Of a stretch of DNA of 64,000 bases, positions 41,701 through 50,762 are shown one piece after another (position 1 is the first letter of the stretch; every line of letters starts with the position of its first letter). Where the stretch lies: contig CM072513.1 of NCBI GenBank assembly GCA_036898135.1, positions 91,696,017 to 91,760,016 of the forward strand, in the 5' to 3' direction. Both the position numbers and the translations under genes were made by a program. This DNA comes from Oncomelania hupensis. Lineage: Eukaryota; Mollusca; Gastropoda; Littorinimorpha; Pomatiopsidae. The notes under the pieces are model-generated. The model saw only the letters and a list, made by a program, of their open reading frames with translations. It searched no databases and was not told the origin of the DNA.

Positions 41701-43425
41701 CCGATGAAATGGCCACGTCACCAGAGCATCAGGCCTTGCAAAGACCATCTGGCAAGACACGGTGCAAGGAGGCAGAAGAAGAGGGAGACAGAAAAAGAGG
41801 TGGGAGGACAACATTCGAGAATGGACTGGCTTGACACTGAGCGAAGCCATGAGGGTTGCTGAGAACAGAGAAAGATGGAGTACGCTGGTTAAACGATCAT
41901 CTGTGGTGCCCCAACTACCTTCGAGCTACGGGATAGTATAGGATAGGATAGTCACGTCTTCTTGGTAAATGCGCCTGTGAATAGCCTATAATGGGTTTTG
42001 CCGAGGAGTTGCTGTACCGCCTGCATAGCATGGCTAATGGTTTCAGTCACGCCTGCAGGAGCATTTCAGTGAATTATCTATTGCTCTTCGCATGAATATG
42101 CCACAAGATACAAATAAAGGAAAGAACACATAAGACAGGATGGATCTGTAGCACGGGCGCCCGGAAGCGGAATGTGAGCGGAGTGTATAAAGGCCCCGCC
42201 ACACATACCAGTTTGAAGGCCGATTCTAGATCGGGTTTCGGATCCGTTTGCGATCGGGCCGGACTCCAAAACCGATAGCACTGCCACACGTTTCCGATCA
42301 GGTCGACCCGAAACTTCCACACAATGTGCATTGTTTATATTCACTTTCACTAGTGTCAGTGTACACGATCCCCAACCCCATCCAACAGTTTACCATCCCC
42401 ATCCAACAGTTCATCTAGTCTGAAACCACAGCAGAAATAATGTCTCTACATGCTACAAAAACTATTTAAAAATAAAAGCGTAATGGAAAACCAAATCAAA
42501 ACCATACAAAACATCGCGGGTTGCATCACAGGCTCTGAAGTCTTTTATTTCGTCTTTGTAAACTCGTGGACCTCCTACATAGGTACGTAGTATAGTATAT
42601 ATAGTATGTAATTGAGGCCTACGAAAGACGAGACTTCCCAGCCTGTCACCTGTCACCTGTCATCAGCTTCGTTTGTGCCGCCAAGTTGACAATGAACACG
42701 GGACGCATTCTGATTGGTTGGAAGTTTACAATCGGGGCCGATTTTGCACAGCAGAATAGAACAGGCTCTAATCGCACGATACCGAGCCAATTGCAAATCG
42801 GACTGCAGGCAAGCAGTAGTTCTGACGTCATCACGTAGCAATCGGGATCGGATCGCAAACAAAATCGTTGCACAATCGGCATGTGTGGCGGGGCCTTAAC
42901 ACTAGTATTAATTAGTATAGACTCCGTTCACATTCCGGTGCGGGGCGCCTGTCATCTGTAGATTACGTAAGTGAACGTCACCATCATATTGATGAACCTG
43001 CTCGTTGAAACATATCGTACATACGGTGTGAGCTCGACTCATGTTTTGCCCATAACCTTGAGCAGCTCTGGAGCTGGAAAAGTGTAATAAAACTACGATA
43101 AAATAAATATATTCCTGTGTATATGCTACTCACCTACTAGAGAACAGGTCCACAATGGTATCGTGGTACTTCATGTAACGTTGCCAGTCTTTGCGAGCGG
43201 TCTCTGTCACCAAGGTTTCCATGGGAACAGTGGGAATGCCCATTTCTTCAGCAAAGGTGTTGGCGCCTTTGCCCACTATCAAGGCATGATCTGTCTGGAA
43301 AAAAAAACAAATTTAACATATATTAAATTAAATTAAATTCTTTTAAAAAAAATGTAATTCAATTGTTTGGTGTGTTGTTTTTTTAAGCAAACTAAACAAA
43401 CAATAGCACAGTGGTGGGGTTGTTC

Positions 43426-43456
<31 letters not shown>

Positions 43457-43957
43457 CGTGTACTTGTTTATACGGTGTTATTTGGACAAATCAGTGAACA
43501 TCTACAGACAGACCTACTTGTTTTGACGTCAAACCAATAATCCGTTAGAATTAGGGCTGTGTTACGGTAAGGGTTAGGGCTGTGTTACGGTAAGGGTTAG
43601 GGTTAGTAATAGAACACTTAAGAGTACTTAAAAAGGGGGATGTAATATGACCCATTGTCAACACAACGTAGGTGACGTTTCAGGAAAGTCATAATAACGC
43701 CGTGAAAACAAGTGGCTAGGTAGACACGTCTTTCTTCTGACATACACTTGAATCTCTACGTACTTTCTTTCGACGGACCCCGTTATTTTGACGTCAAAAC
43801 AATGTTCCGTTAGGGTTAGGGTTGTGTTAGGCTTAGGGTTAGGTTAAGGGTTAGGGTTAGGGGTTAGCTAAAAAAAAAGGACAAATTTGTAAAAATGTCA
43901 AAGTAACGTATCTAGAGTTTCATGAAAGTCATCACAACGGCGTTTCTACACGGTTGC

Positions 43958-43990
<33 letters not shown>

Positions 43991-44859
43991 TAGTGGGCAT
44001 GTAGAAACGACGTTACAGTGACACACTCATGAAACTCCACATGGTTTCTTTTGACTTTTTTGGAAGGCTGCCCTATTTTGACGTCAAAATAGGGTTCCGG
44101 TAGAGTTACAGCTGTTTTAGGCTTAGGGTTAGGTTAAGGGTTAGGGTTAGGGTTTGGGATAGCTTCAAAAATTTGAAAATGTCAAAATAATGTCAAGAAA
44201 ATGAAAAGTGTGTCAAATAATGTCTTTTTTTTCACAACAGTCATCGCAACGTCGTTTCTACACACATGTGTGTGGGTGTGGGTGTGCGCGTCCTTGTTTA
44301 CACAGTGTTATCTGGACAAATCAGTGAACATCTACATAACTTGTATTGACATGCCTATAAACAAGTAGGCCTACTTGTTTTGACGTCAGAACAATGATCC
44401 ATTAGGGTTAGGGCTGGGTTATGGTTGGGGTTAGGGTTCGAACACTTCAAAGTACTTTAAAAAAAATGGGGACGAAATATGACCCATTGTCAGCACAACG
44501 CAGGTGGCTTTCGGTAAAGTCATGATAATACTGTGTAACCTCGGCTGCTCGCGTGTGTGGGTGTGTGTGTGTGAGTGTGTGCGTGTTAAAGTTACGTTTG
44601 CTGTGGAGGGCTGCTTTGTGAGTTGGTGGCCGTGTGGCGCAGCTGCTTGGTGGCCAGTTTCCGAAGGTCGCGGGTTCGATTCCCTTGTCTGGTACGAGAC
44701 TTTTCAGGTCACCGAGGGTTTTCTCCTGATACTCGGGTTCCTCCCTCCCTTCAATACTATGGTATTGGATGCAGTCAATCTAACATTTCAACAATAAGCT
44801 TCTATTTTCTTTTCCCTCTAAGTCGCGATCTTCATGTCTTTACACACACACACACACAC

Positions 44860-44919
<60 letters not shown>

Positions 44920-46174
44920 TCACATACACACACACACACACATGCTTGACCGATAGGTCTGTGTTCGTGGTGTATGCCACAGTTTGTGAAACACGTGAGC
45001 GTGTATGTTGATACAGATCGCCGCGCTGTGAGTCTGGCTGGTGATTTTGGGGGGAAAAGCGTGTTGGTCTACTATATATTAGCGAGCGTTGTGGCCAAGT
45101 GGGCTAAGGCGGGACTAACTTGCCTTGTCCACAGGCCAGAAACCAATGGCGCCTGGTAGGTGTGGGTTCGATCCTGCATCGAAGCGTTGTGTTTCTCCGA
45201 ATATTATTTACTTTCGACTCGGGCAACGTCTCGGGGGTTTTCTCCGGGTACTCCGGTTTGCTCCCCCAGCAAAATTTCAAAAAATTTCAAAAATTTAAAG
45301 AATTTCTAAATTTCAAAAATCACAACTAACGTTAGGTAGGTTGGGTTTGGGCGCGCCACAGGCTGCGACTACGCCTTCCACAGGGGAGGCGGCCCAGAAT
45401 TTCCCGATAAAAAGGGACAATAAAGCATTAAAATCGTAAATCGTATATAGCTACCGTTACTATGAGGGCAGTATCATGCAGCAAACGATGAAGGGAAAAA
45501 AAACAAAAATGCTGACACAGCGTCAAACCTTGTCCATGACGTGTCTAGCCAACTTTATCGGGTGCTTGATGTTCTGCACGCAGGCCACTCCTCCAGCACG
45601 AAGAGTCCTGCCCTCCATGATTACCGCGTCCATCTCCACCTCCCCTGCTGCGTTCAGCACCGACCCAGTTCCTGTTCAATTCACCGTGTTTGAGGCATGA
45701 GACCGTGCGCATCAACAAACAAGTTGGGGTTTTGGGGACAGCTGGTTGGAGTTACACCAGAGAATTTATTACAGAGTAGGCCTATGCCGCAAGTTCAATC
45801 TGTGGTTGGCCAATAGATATGTATAAAACAAAAACTTTTGGCAAACGCTCATTCCGCTTTGCAGCCCCCAGAGTTTGGAAATCTCTTCCTTAAACTATGC
45901 GCTCTGTCGAATCAGCTCTTTCCTGTCGCTCTGGACAGAAAACACACACATTTTTCTACAGTGTATATCCTTAAAATCTCAATCCTGAATTTTTTTCCCG
46001 TCAAATACTTGAAACGCCGTCATAGTCGTTGTGTGTGTGGATGTGGGTGTGTGGGTGTGGGTGTGTGGGTGTTCTGATTTGGTATTTCATGTTTTGCTTT
46101 CGCTTTATTTATTTACTTATTTTTTTCTTTCTATAAAGCGCTATGAGGAAGGGCGCTGTACAAATGTTAATTAC

Positions 46175-46228
<54 letters not shown>

Positions 46229-46241
46229 TAGAATATTAGCC

Positions 46242-46306
<65 letters not shown>

Positions 46307-46958
46307 GTCCCCTCTTCAGCCAACACTTTAACAACTCTTCAACAAACCGCTGTATAAGAACAATTCAACTCCATTCAATAGATTAATACTCCGGATGAGA
46401 GTATAAACCGAGGTTTAGTCTGTGCACGCACGCATTGCTACATCGCACGACATTAAAAGATCCTGACGCTCATGACCTGGATGGGCGAGTTGGCAGCTAC
46501 ACAGAAACACCAGGTACTCTGCAACCACTATAAATCCTTTCTTCCCCAATCGCCAAGGAATTCGCTCAGTTGTCTCAGGCGCCAGGCAATGCCTCCCTCA
46601 CCTCCCAAAGCAGCAAGTGGCACCTCGGGCGGCTAGAGTTCGGTTCTGTATTGTTTAGCTGCTCTTGATATTGAAAAACGCTATTATATATTTATAGAAC
46701 GATTAAAAACAAAAACAAAAACCACTTCACACCTGCATCAAAGGCGGGGTCATCCTCCAAGTAGGACACGGCCGCTTCAACAGCATCCACCGCTGACCCA
46801 CCCTGGGTCAAGATCTTGTGACCCAACCGCGCTGCCTCCTTGACCCCCGCGATGCTGGCTGCCGCAAGGCTGTCTGGGATAGCCCACGCTCCTCCGTGAA
46901 TCACGATCACTGGATCCACGAGCCTGTCTTTGTTATTGTCGCAGTTGGCTTCTTGCAT
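38535..46958 (-). CDS. ASRGL1: Isoaspartyl peptidase/L-asparaginase, complete (6 exons)
   Basis: Six minus-strand exons (46958-46733, 45671-45529, 43294-43134, 41050-40920, 40349-40239, 38737-38535) join in phase to 324 codons plus stop, close to human ASRGL1 (308). Ntn-hydrolases of this family hydrolyse isoaspartyl dipeptides and L-asparagine after self-cleavage into two chains. Visible signatures: HGGAW near residue 21, [12 protein letters not shown] near 55, [15 protein letters not shown], the cleavage/nucleophile site [10 protein letters not shown] with Thr185, STGG (Thr203), GRVGDS (Arg213, Asp216) and STGHGE (Thr236, Gly237). The cleavage would be between Asp184 and Thr185; human has Gly-Thr, while Asp-Thr is found in aspartylglucosaminidase-type relatives. 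No signal peptide is seen, so it is probably cytosolic. Introns hold many repeats. Confidence in family is very high. Confidence 0.93.
38917..39154 (+). mobile_element. RTE-like 3' fragment with 11-bp target duplication
   Basis: A 238-bp 5'-truncated insertion encoding HVTRSSG-type to GYGTG C-terminus, then (TAGGA)n. It is flanked by the exact 11-bp repeat ATGGATAAACC (38906-38916, 39155-39165). It lies in the last intron of the asparaginase gene, about 180 bases upstream of the exon 6 acceptor and antisense to the gene. Confidence 0.9.
39353..40150 (-). repeat. MPTL-type repeat (copy 8), minus, split by a retroelement
   Basis: The main part is 39353-39909. The terminal hairpin sequence CACCCCAACGGGGGT, missing there, is found at 40136-40149, beyond a 225-bp insert that carries a non-LTR pol 3' end. 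The copy is in intron 5 of the asparaginase gene. Confidence 0.75.
39910..40135 (+). mobile_element. Non-LTR pol 3' fragment inserted in copy 8
   Basis: The + strand reads [20 protein letters not shown] and RRLKTYLF then stop, a standard Rex/CR1-type C-terminus, followed by a T-rich 3' region. Confidence 0.7.
40155..40218 (-). mobile_element. Solo end of the mariner-like MITE
   Basis: The reverse complement reads CAGGCTGGTTGAAAAAGCAT then CTCCCTATTAAAAATTGCT, matching the left inverted repeat of 7472-7948. It begins 20 bases downstream of the exon 5 donor of the asparaginase gene. No partner end was found. Confidence 0.6.
40239..40349 (-). CDS. ASRGL1: ASRGL1-like, exon 5
   Basis: This 111-base exon has no long open frame of its own in the sense direction. 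It is recognised by phase and homology: after acceptor GTGCGGCAG it reads [20 protein letters not shown] then [16 protein letters not shown], with donor GTAGTT. It carries Thr236-Gly237, which line the substrate pocket in this family. It exactly fills the gap between exons 4 and 6. Confidence 0.9.
40920..41050 (-). CDS. ASRGL1: ASRGL1-like, exon 4 (nucleophile)
   Basis: Acceptor AATGTCAG, donor GTGATT. The peptide [20 protein letters not shown] continues to [20 protein letters not shown]. It holds the catalytic N-terminal Thr of the beta chain (Thr185), Thr203 and the Arg213/Asp216 pair that binds the substrate amino and carboxyl groups in the family. Confidence 0.93.
41655..41955 (+). mobile_element. 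RTE-like 3' fragment
   Basis: Begins in the VVKKRKLRW region and ends in a (TAGGA)n-type tail near 41955, with small indels. It lies in intron 3 of the asparaginase gene, antisense. Target duplications were not clear. Confidence 0.8.
42137..42965. repeat. Fold-back repeat hosting a Harbinger-type MITE
   Basis: The arms GGGCGCCCGGAAGCGGAATG (about 42154) and the inverted CATTCCGGTGCGGGGCGCC (about 42932) surround the inner element at 42191-42896. Once the inner element is removed the rest is a hairpin of about 115 bp. Confidence 0.6.
42191..42896. mobile_element. PIF/Harbinger-type MITE
   Basis: Terminal inverted repeats AGGCCCCGCCACACAT and ATGTGTGGCGGGGCCT, flanked by TAA on both sides (42188-42190, 42897-42899). 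A TWA target is typical of PIF/Harbinger. The 706-bp interior has several CCGATC/GATCGG-type motifs near both ends and no transposase ORF. It lies in intron 3 of the asparaginase gene. Confidence 0.8.
43134..43294 (-). CDS. ASRGL1: ASRGL1-like, exon 3
   Basis: Acceptor TTTTTTTTCCAG, donor GTGAGT. It encodes [20 protein letters not shown] and [20 protein letters not shown] to FSS, the helical end of the alpha chain and the linker before the cleavage site. It ends with two bases of an Arg codon. Confidence 0.92.
43425..43460. repeat. (GT)n/(GC)n microsatellite
   Basis: A GT run followed by GCGCGCGC, a possible Z-DNA-type alternating purine-pyrimidine tract. Confidence 0.9.
43460..44550. repeat. 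Four diverged units with CRE-like palindromes and TTAGGG-like runs
   Basis: Four units with TGACGTCA at 43524, 43789, 44079 and 44381 (spacings 265, 290 and 302) are each followed by TTAGGG/GTTAGG-rich sequence and, after 100-150 bases, by AAAGTCAT(A/C)A. Unit 3 has a 24-bp perfect palindrome centred on TGACGTCA (44071-44094). Units 1 and 4 also share GGACAAATCAGTGAACATCT. The block is in intron 2 of the asparaginase gene. Confidence 0.8.
44620..44820 (+). mobile_element. tRNA-headed SINE family 2, best-preserved copy
   Basis: The head GGTGGCCGTGTGGCGCAGCT with B box GGGTTCGATTCCC is tRNA-like. The body GGTCACCGAGGGTTTTCTCC, TGATACTCGGGTTCCTCCC and tail GGTATTGGATGCAGTC follow. This copy has the clearest Pol III promoter of the family in the window. 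Confidence 0.8.
44840..44942. repeat. (CA)n microsatellite
   Basis: About 100 bases of ACACAC with few interruptions. Confidence 0.97.
44948..45070 (+). repeat. Short interspersed repeat (family 3), diverged
   Basis: GTGAGCGTGTATGTTGATAC, AGATCGCCGCGCTGTGAGTC and GGAAAAGCGTGTTGGTCTAC resemble 4598-4735 and 34053-34160. It abuts a family 4 SINE. Confidence 0.5.
45078..45330 (+). mobile_element. tRNA-headed SINE family 4
   Basis: A box TGGCCAAGTGGGCTAAGGC, B box GTGGGTTCGATCCTGC, then TCTCGGGGGTTTTCTCCGGG and TACTCCGGTTTGCTCCC, ending in AAATTTC repeats. It shares the GGTTTTCTCCGGGTACTCC body with family 2 but has a different head. Confidence 0.75.
45529..45671 (-). CDS. ASRGL1: ASRGL1-like, exon 2
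   Basis: Acceptor ATTGAACAG, donor GTTTGA. Joined to exon 1 it reads [20 protein letters not shown], then [20 protein letters not shown] and [10 protein letters not shown]. The NAGxGS/NxxGEVEMDAxIM block is among the most conserved in the family. Phase 0 at its 3' end. Confidence 0.93.
45800..46232 (+). mobile_element. Non-LTR pol 3' fragment and 3' UTR ending in (ATT)n
   Basis: The + strand encodes [20 protein letters not shown], an RT C-terminus, and continues to a 3' region CTATAAAGCGCTATGAGGAA before the (ATT)n array at 46176. The CTATAAAGCGC end recalls other (ATT)-tailed elements in the window. Confidence 0.65.
46176..46304. repeat. (ATT)n microsatellite, two blocks
   Basis: Two ATT blocks separated by ACTAGAATATTAGCC. 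Confidence 0.97.
46393..46700 (+). mobile_element. SINE family 1 copy
   Basis: Starts GATGAGAGTATAAACCGAGG, contains GATCCTGACGCTCATGACCT, and ends near GTTTAGCTGCTCTTG with an AT-rich tail. In intron 1 of the asparaginase gene, ending about 30 bases from the exon 1 donor. Confidence 0.65.
46733..46958 (-). CDS. ASRGL1: ASRGL1-like, exon 1 with start codon
   Basis: The first ATG (46958) follows an upstream in-frame stop (TAG at 46976-46974) and starts [20 protein letters not shown], then [20 protein letters not shown] and [20 protein letters not shown]. The N-terminus is about 15 residues longer than the usual start just before V.VIHGGA. Donor GTGTGA after GCAG, phase 1. No targeting signal is evident. 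Confidence 0.92.
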
Positions 46959-47168
46959 TTTCTTGTTAGAATTCTAGGATTTTAAAGACTGAAAAAAAAA
47001 AAACACCGAAAAAAGAACTGTACTCCTGATAGTATACTCCATTCCGCTAACATTACCATATAAGCGCCTGTGGTTCCAACAGTTCATAAAGACTAACACG
47101 CAAACATTAAGGTAGGCCCAAGAGGGTGCGCAATCATCCCGGACGAAAAAATACACAGGAACACAAGA

Positions 47169-47418
<250 letters not shown>

Positions 47419-47570
47419 TTCTTTCTCTCTGTGTCACTCGTAATAAGACTGCTTTCGGGGAATGTTATAACAGAGCAGCCATCGGGGGTTATTTTACCTT
47501 AAAATATCAACAACGAGGTCAAATACTTTAAAACCATCTTTTAGGTTCTACAGTCATTCAATAACGCTAC

Positions 47571-48140
47571 GTCCCCCGTGGGGATGCCGGGGGTTTCAGT
47601 ATAAACCACTTTCTGGAAATTAGTGCTTTAAATTCCCACTGTCGCTGTCTTTTTCCTTTGTTCTTTCTCACTCCTACTCTGTTCTATCAATCTACTATGC
47701 TATCTTCTTCTTCGCTAGACCAGTCACCTATCTTTTTTCTTGAAAACTCTTCCGGGACAAAACTCATCATTTGTGCGTGAGGTCTGTTGGATCATCTTGG
47801 GAATATTGGATGCTTTCTGCCAAATGGTCACTGGGGCTTCCTATGATGTTATTATTTGCCAACGTAGGCATTTTATACGTTTGTGTTTTGTTGATGTTTT
47901 ATAATGAGGTTTATATTCTATATTGTTTTTTGTAAACGGGGGTTCGATAAATAAATCAGCGTCCCCTGCGTGGGATGTCTTCATTGTAAAGTGACCGGCT
48001 GGTGGAGTGCATTCAGTGTTACCAATAGGGTTGTTTCGGCAGATCTTTTATGCGAGTCCTCTTTCAGCGAAGTTGTGGTCTTAATTTAGTGGTCCTGATT
48101 CGGCTCTTTGCAGTCCGTTGGACCCTGTAAGCAATGAACT
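47571..48140 (+). repeat. MPTL-type repeat (copy 9)
   Basis: Begins GTCCCCCGTGGGGATGCCGG. The TATA-like region is shortened (CAGTATAAACCACTTTCTGG), and it ends TGGACCCTGTAAGCAATG. Confidence 0.78.
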
Positions 48141-48277
48141 AACTAATAACACGTACTACATCTCTCGGAATTCAACAGAGGATAGCCAGCACTGAAAGGA
48201 TACAATGAGAAAAAACAAAGGTGTACATAACACAAAGGACCGCTCATTTTGACAAAGACGAGTAAAAAATAACGACT

Positions 48278-48518
48278 AATGGGCTCTATGCACAAAGGCG
48301 TGGCGGCCACGTGCTGCGGGAATAACACGGCGTGCTCGAGTTTGAAAATGGTGAAGTACTGTGCTGCGTTTGGATGCTATAACTTCGACGTAAACCTTTA
48401 TGCTAAGAAAAGAACATTTCCTTTCATCGATTTCCACTGAAAGATGAAATATTGCCATGACCGCTTTGTTATTCCCGCGCCACGTGACCATGCCGCCGAC
48501 TTGTGCATAGAGCCCATT
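48278..48518 (+). mobile_element. MITE with 18-bp inverted repeats and a THAP-type coding start
   Basis: The 18-bp ends AATGGGCTCTATGCACAA (48278-48295) and its exact reverse complement (48501-48518) bound 241 bp. On + at about 48348 an ORF starts MVKYCAAFGCYNFDVNLYAK and continues KRTFPFIDFH before a stop, resembling the first part of a THAP zinc finger (M-x-x-x-C-A-A-x-x-C ... F-P). The rest of the finger and any transposase are missing. THAP domains occur in P-element transposases. No convincing target duplication was found. Confidence 0.65.
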
Positions 48519-48635
48519 GCACTTTTTGAAGCTTAGCTCTTGTTCAAGCAGACAAAACACAACAGACAACAAAACAATACAATTCTGCCCAAAAGAACTC
48601 CAAGAAAGAAGTGATAGTTAGAAAATAGGCAAGAA

Positions 48636-48835
48636 CAAGAGGAGGAGGAGGAGGAGGAGGAGGAGGAGGAGGAAGAGGAGGAGGAAGAGGAAGAGGAAGA
48701 AGAAGAAGAAGAAGAAGAAGAAGAAGAAGAAGAAGAAGAAGAAGAAGAAGAACAAGAAGAACAAGAAGAACAAGAAGAAGAACAAGGAAAAGAACAAGAA
48801 CAACAAGAACAAGAAGAACAAGGACAAAAAGCAAT
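48636..48835. repeat. Homopurine (AGG)n/(AGA)n tract
   Basis: About 200 bases almost purely of A and G on +, passing from AGG to AAG to ACAAGAAGA units. Confidence 0.95.
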
Positions 48836-48957
48836 ACTGTAGTTAAAATAACAGGTGAGTGATAGTCAAAATATTGAAACTCAGAGTATTGAAAGTTTGA
48901 AAATAAACTGAGTAGAGTTCAAGAAAAAAATACCAGTAAATGCAAAACAGACAGTGT

Positions 48958-49631
48958 ACAAAATAATACGTTTAATGGGGTGGGTGGGGGGGATGATGAA
49001 GAATTAAAAGCATGGGGAATAGACGGGTACATGGAGATATGGAGAATAGGGTAGCTGGGGGAGGAGGGGGTAGGGAGAAAGAGGTGTTGAAACAAACCAA
49101 ACTCAATTCCAAATAAGTCTACACATACACGCACACATACACGCACACACACACACACACACACACCTACACACACACACACGCACACACACACACACCC
49201 ACACACACACACACACACTACCAGCAGTGAAGCCGACCCCACCGACAAGCCAAATTTTCTGACGATCACCGCCAATAGTAGTAGTAGTAGTATGTTGAGG
49301 ACAAAACAGGCCCTCGGGCCTTTCTGAATGTCCCATCTTTCATATGATTTACATGGGTCTGATATTGCATGCAATTTTCCTGAACGCATTACCGTTCATC
49401 AAAGTAAGAGAACAATTTTTTGTACTTAGGCAGCTCATCCAACTGGTTTTTGAAAGAGTTAATTGAAGGTGCATTTTTAAGAAAAATGGGTAGTTCGTTC
49501 CAGTTAGTAGCAACACGATTGGAAAAAGAAAGCTTTTTAGTGTTAGTTCTGCAGTGGTTTACAAACATCTTCCCCTCCGCGTTTCGCGTTGAATTGCAAC
49601 TAGGTGTTGAGAAAAAGTCAGACCAGTACAA
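48958..49631 (-). mobile_element. CR1-like 3' fragment, family b, minus strand
   Basis: Minus-strand translation at 49631-49389 gives FSNRVATNWNELPIFLKNAP and SINSFKNQLDELPK, the same type as 18969-19232. The 3' UTR shares TGTCCCATCTT, and the (CTA)n-type tail lies at 49274-49291 (seen on + as AGTAGTAGTAG). Sequence left of about 49270 may be unrelated. Confidence 0.7.
49121..49219. repeat. (CA)n microsatellite
   Basis: An interrupted ACACAC run of about 100 bases. Confidence 0.95.
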
Positions 49632-49649
49632 TCTGAATGACTAAATATA

Positions 49650-50500
49650 ATCAGAAACAAAGTTGGGATGTTTGCCTCGGCGCAAAAGCTAATAGCTTAC
49701 TTCTCGCGCATTGTATGTCACTTCATCATTATTAAAGGCTGTCCGAAATTGACACGTCTAAAAATAATACATTAAAAAAAATACATTTATAAAGGACGAG
49801 AGAACCAAATATCTCACCTTTAATAATAGCAGTTTGGGGCTGAATTAAAGTTTGTCAGATGAAGGTGTGTTTAATTTCCACATACACAAACAAACACACA
49901 CCCACACACACACACACACACCCCCACACACACACACACAAACAACGAACGTTTACATCAATCACGCTATCTTGAACACACCAAACTAGTCAGATATCAT
50001 AGTTGCTATAATCTAGCAAATCAGGCCTTAATGTATTTTTTATGTATTTCACGGCAAGACGAGACAGAGGGCTGAATGAAAGGACACAAAGCACAACACA
50101 CTAAAAAGGGTTCTCTATAGGCTCAATGCATTTTGCCGAAAGCTTGTTCAGGAGTGAAAAGCCACAATGAAATGACTATAAGTTCTGATTAGTCGTCATT
50201 ACATTACCTTTTGGAAGATGAGGATTACAAATTTGTCCAAGATCCCTGTCACCCGGGCACAATACCTGTATGCAAAACTGACGACTTCGTTTGGAGCGAC
50301 TGAAAACGTTGTTTCTTTCTCAACACAGCTTGCAAATGAAGTGATACGGTCATAACCTTACTCTGCCCTCATAACGTTCTCACCAGATCATGGCAGTGCG
50401 GTTGTACTTTTATGGAAGATCTGACCGCAATACCTAGTTTCATCACTGATAAGCAGCGTACAAGCGCAATTCTGGTTATAAACGAGCTTAATTATAATGT
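49650..50500. other. Spacer, nothing recognised
   Basis: Apart from a (CA)n-rich part at 49885-49945, I see no coding frame, terminal repeats or RNA gene in this stretch. Confidence 0.4.
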
Positions 50501-50529
50501 TTATGCGATTCAGTACGTGTGTATACATG

Positions 50530-50606
50530 TGTGTGTGTGGGGGGGGGGGGGGGAAGAGGGGTGCGTGCGTGCCTGCCTGTCTGCGTGTGTGTGTATGTGT
50601 GTGGAG

Positions 50607-50638
<32 letters not shown>

Positions 50639-50645
50639 GTGTGAA
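50530..50645. repeat. Poly-G and (GT)n microsatellite
   Basis: GTGTGTGG followed by a G-run of 14, GTGCGTGCGTGCCTGCCTGT, and a (GT)n run. Confidence 0.95.
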
Positions 50646-50762
50646 TACAATTGTGTTGATCATCACGAAGATTTAGTACTTTACACGTAAATCTCCTGAG
50701 CTGCGTTTTTTTAACCAAGCAAATCAATTTGAGACACAAAAAAAAAAAAACCAGAGCAAGCG

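Noticed and set aside
43540..44440. Interstitial telomere
   Set aside because: TTAGGG runs are short, degenerate and part of a larger repeated unit; not a telomere fusion.
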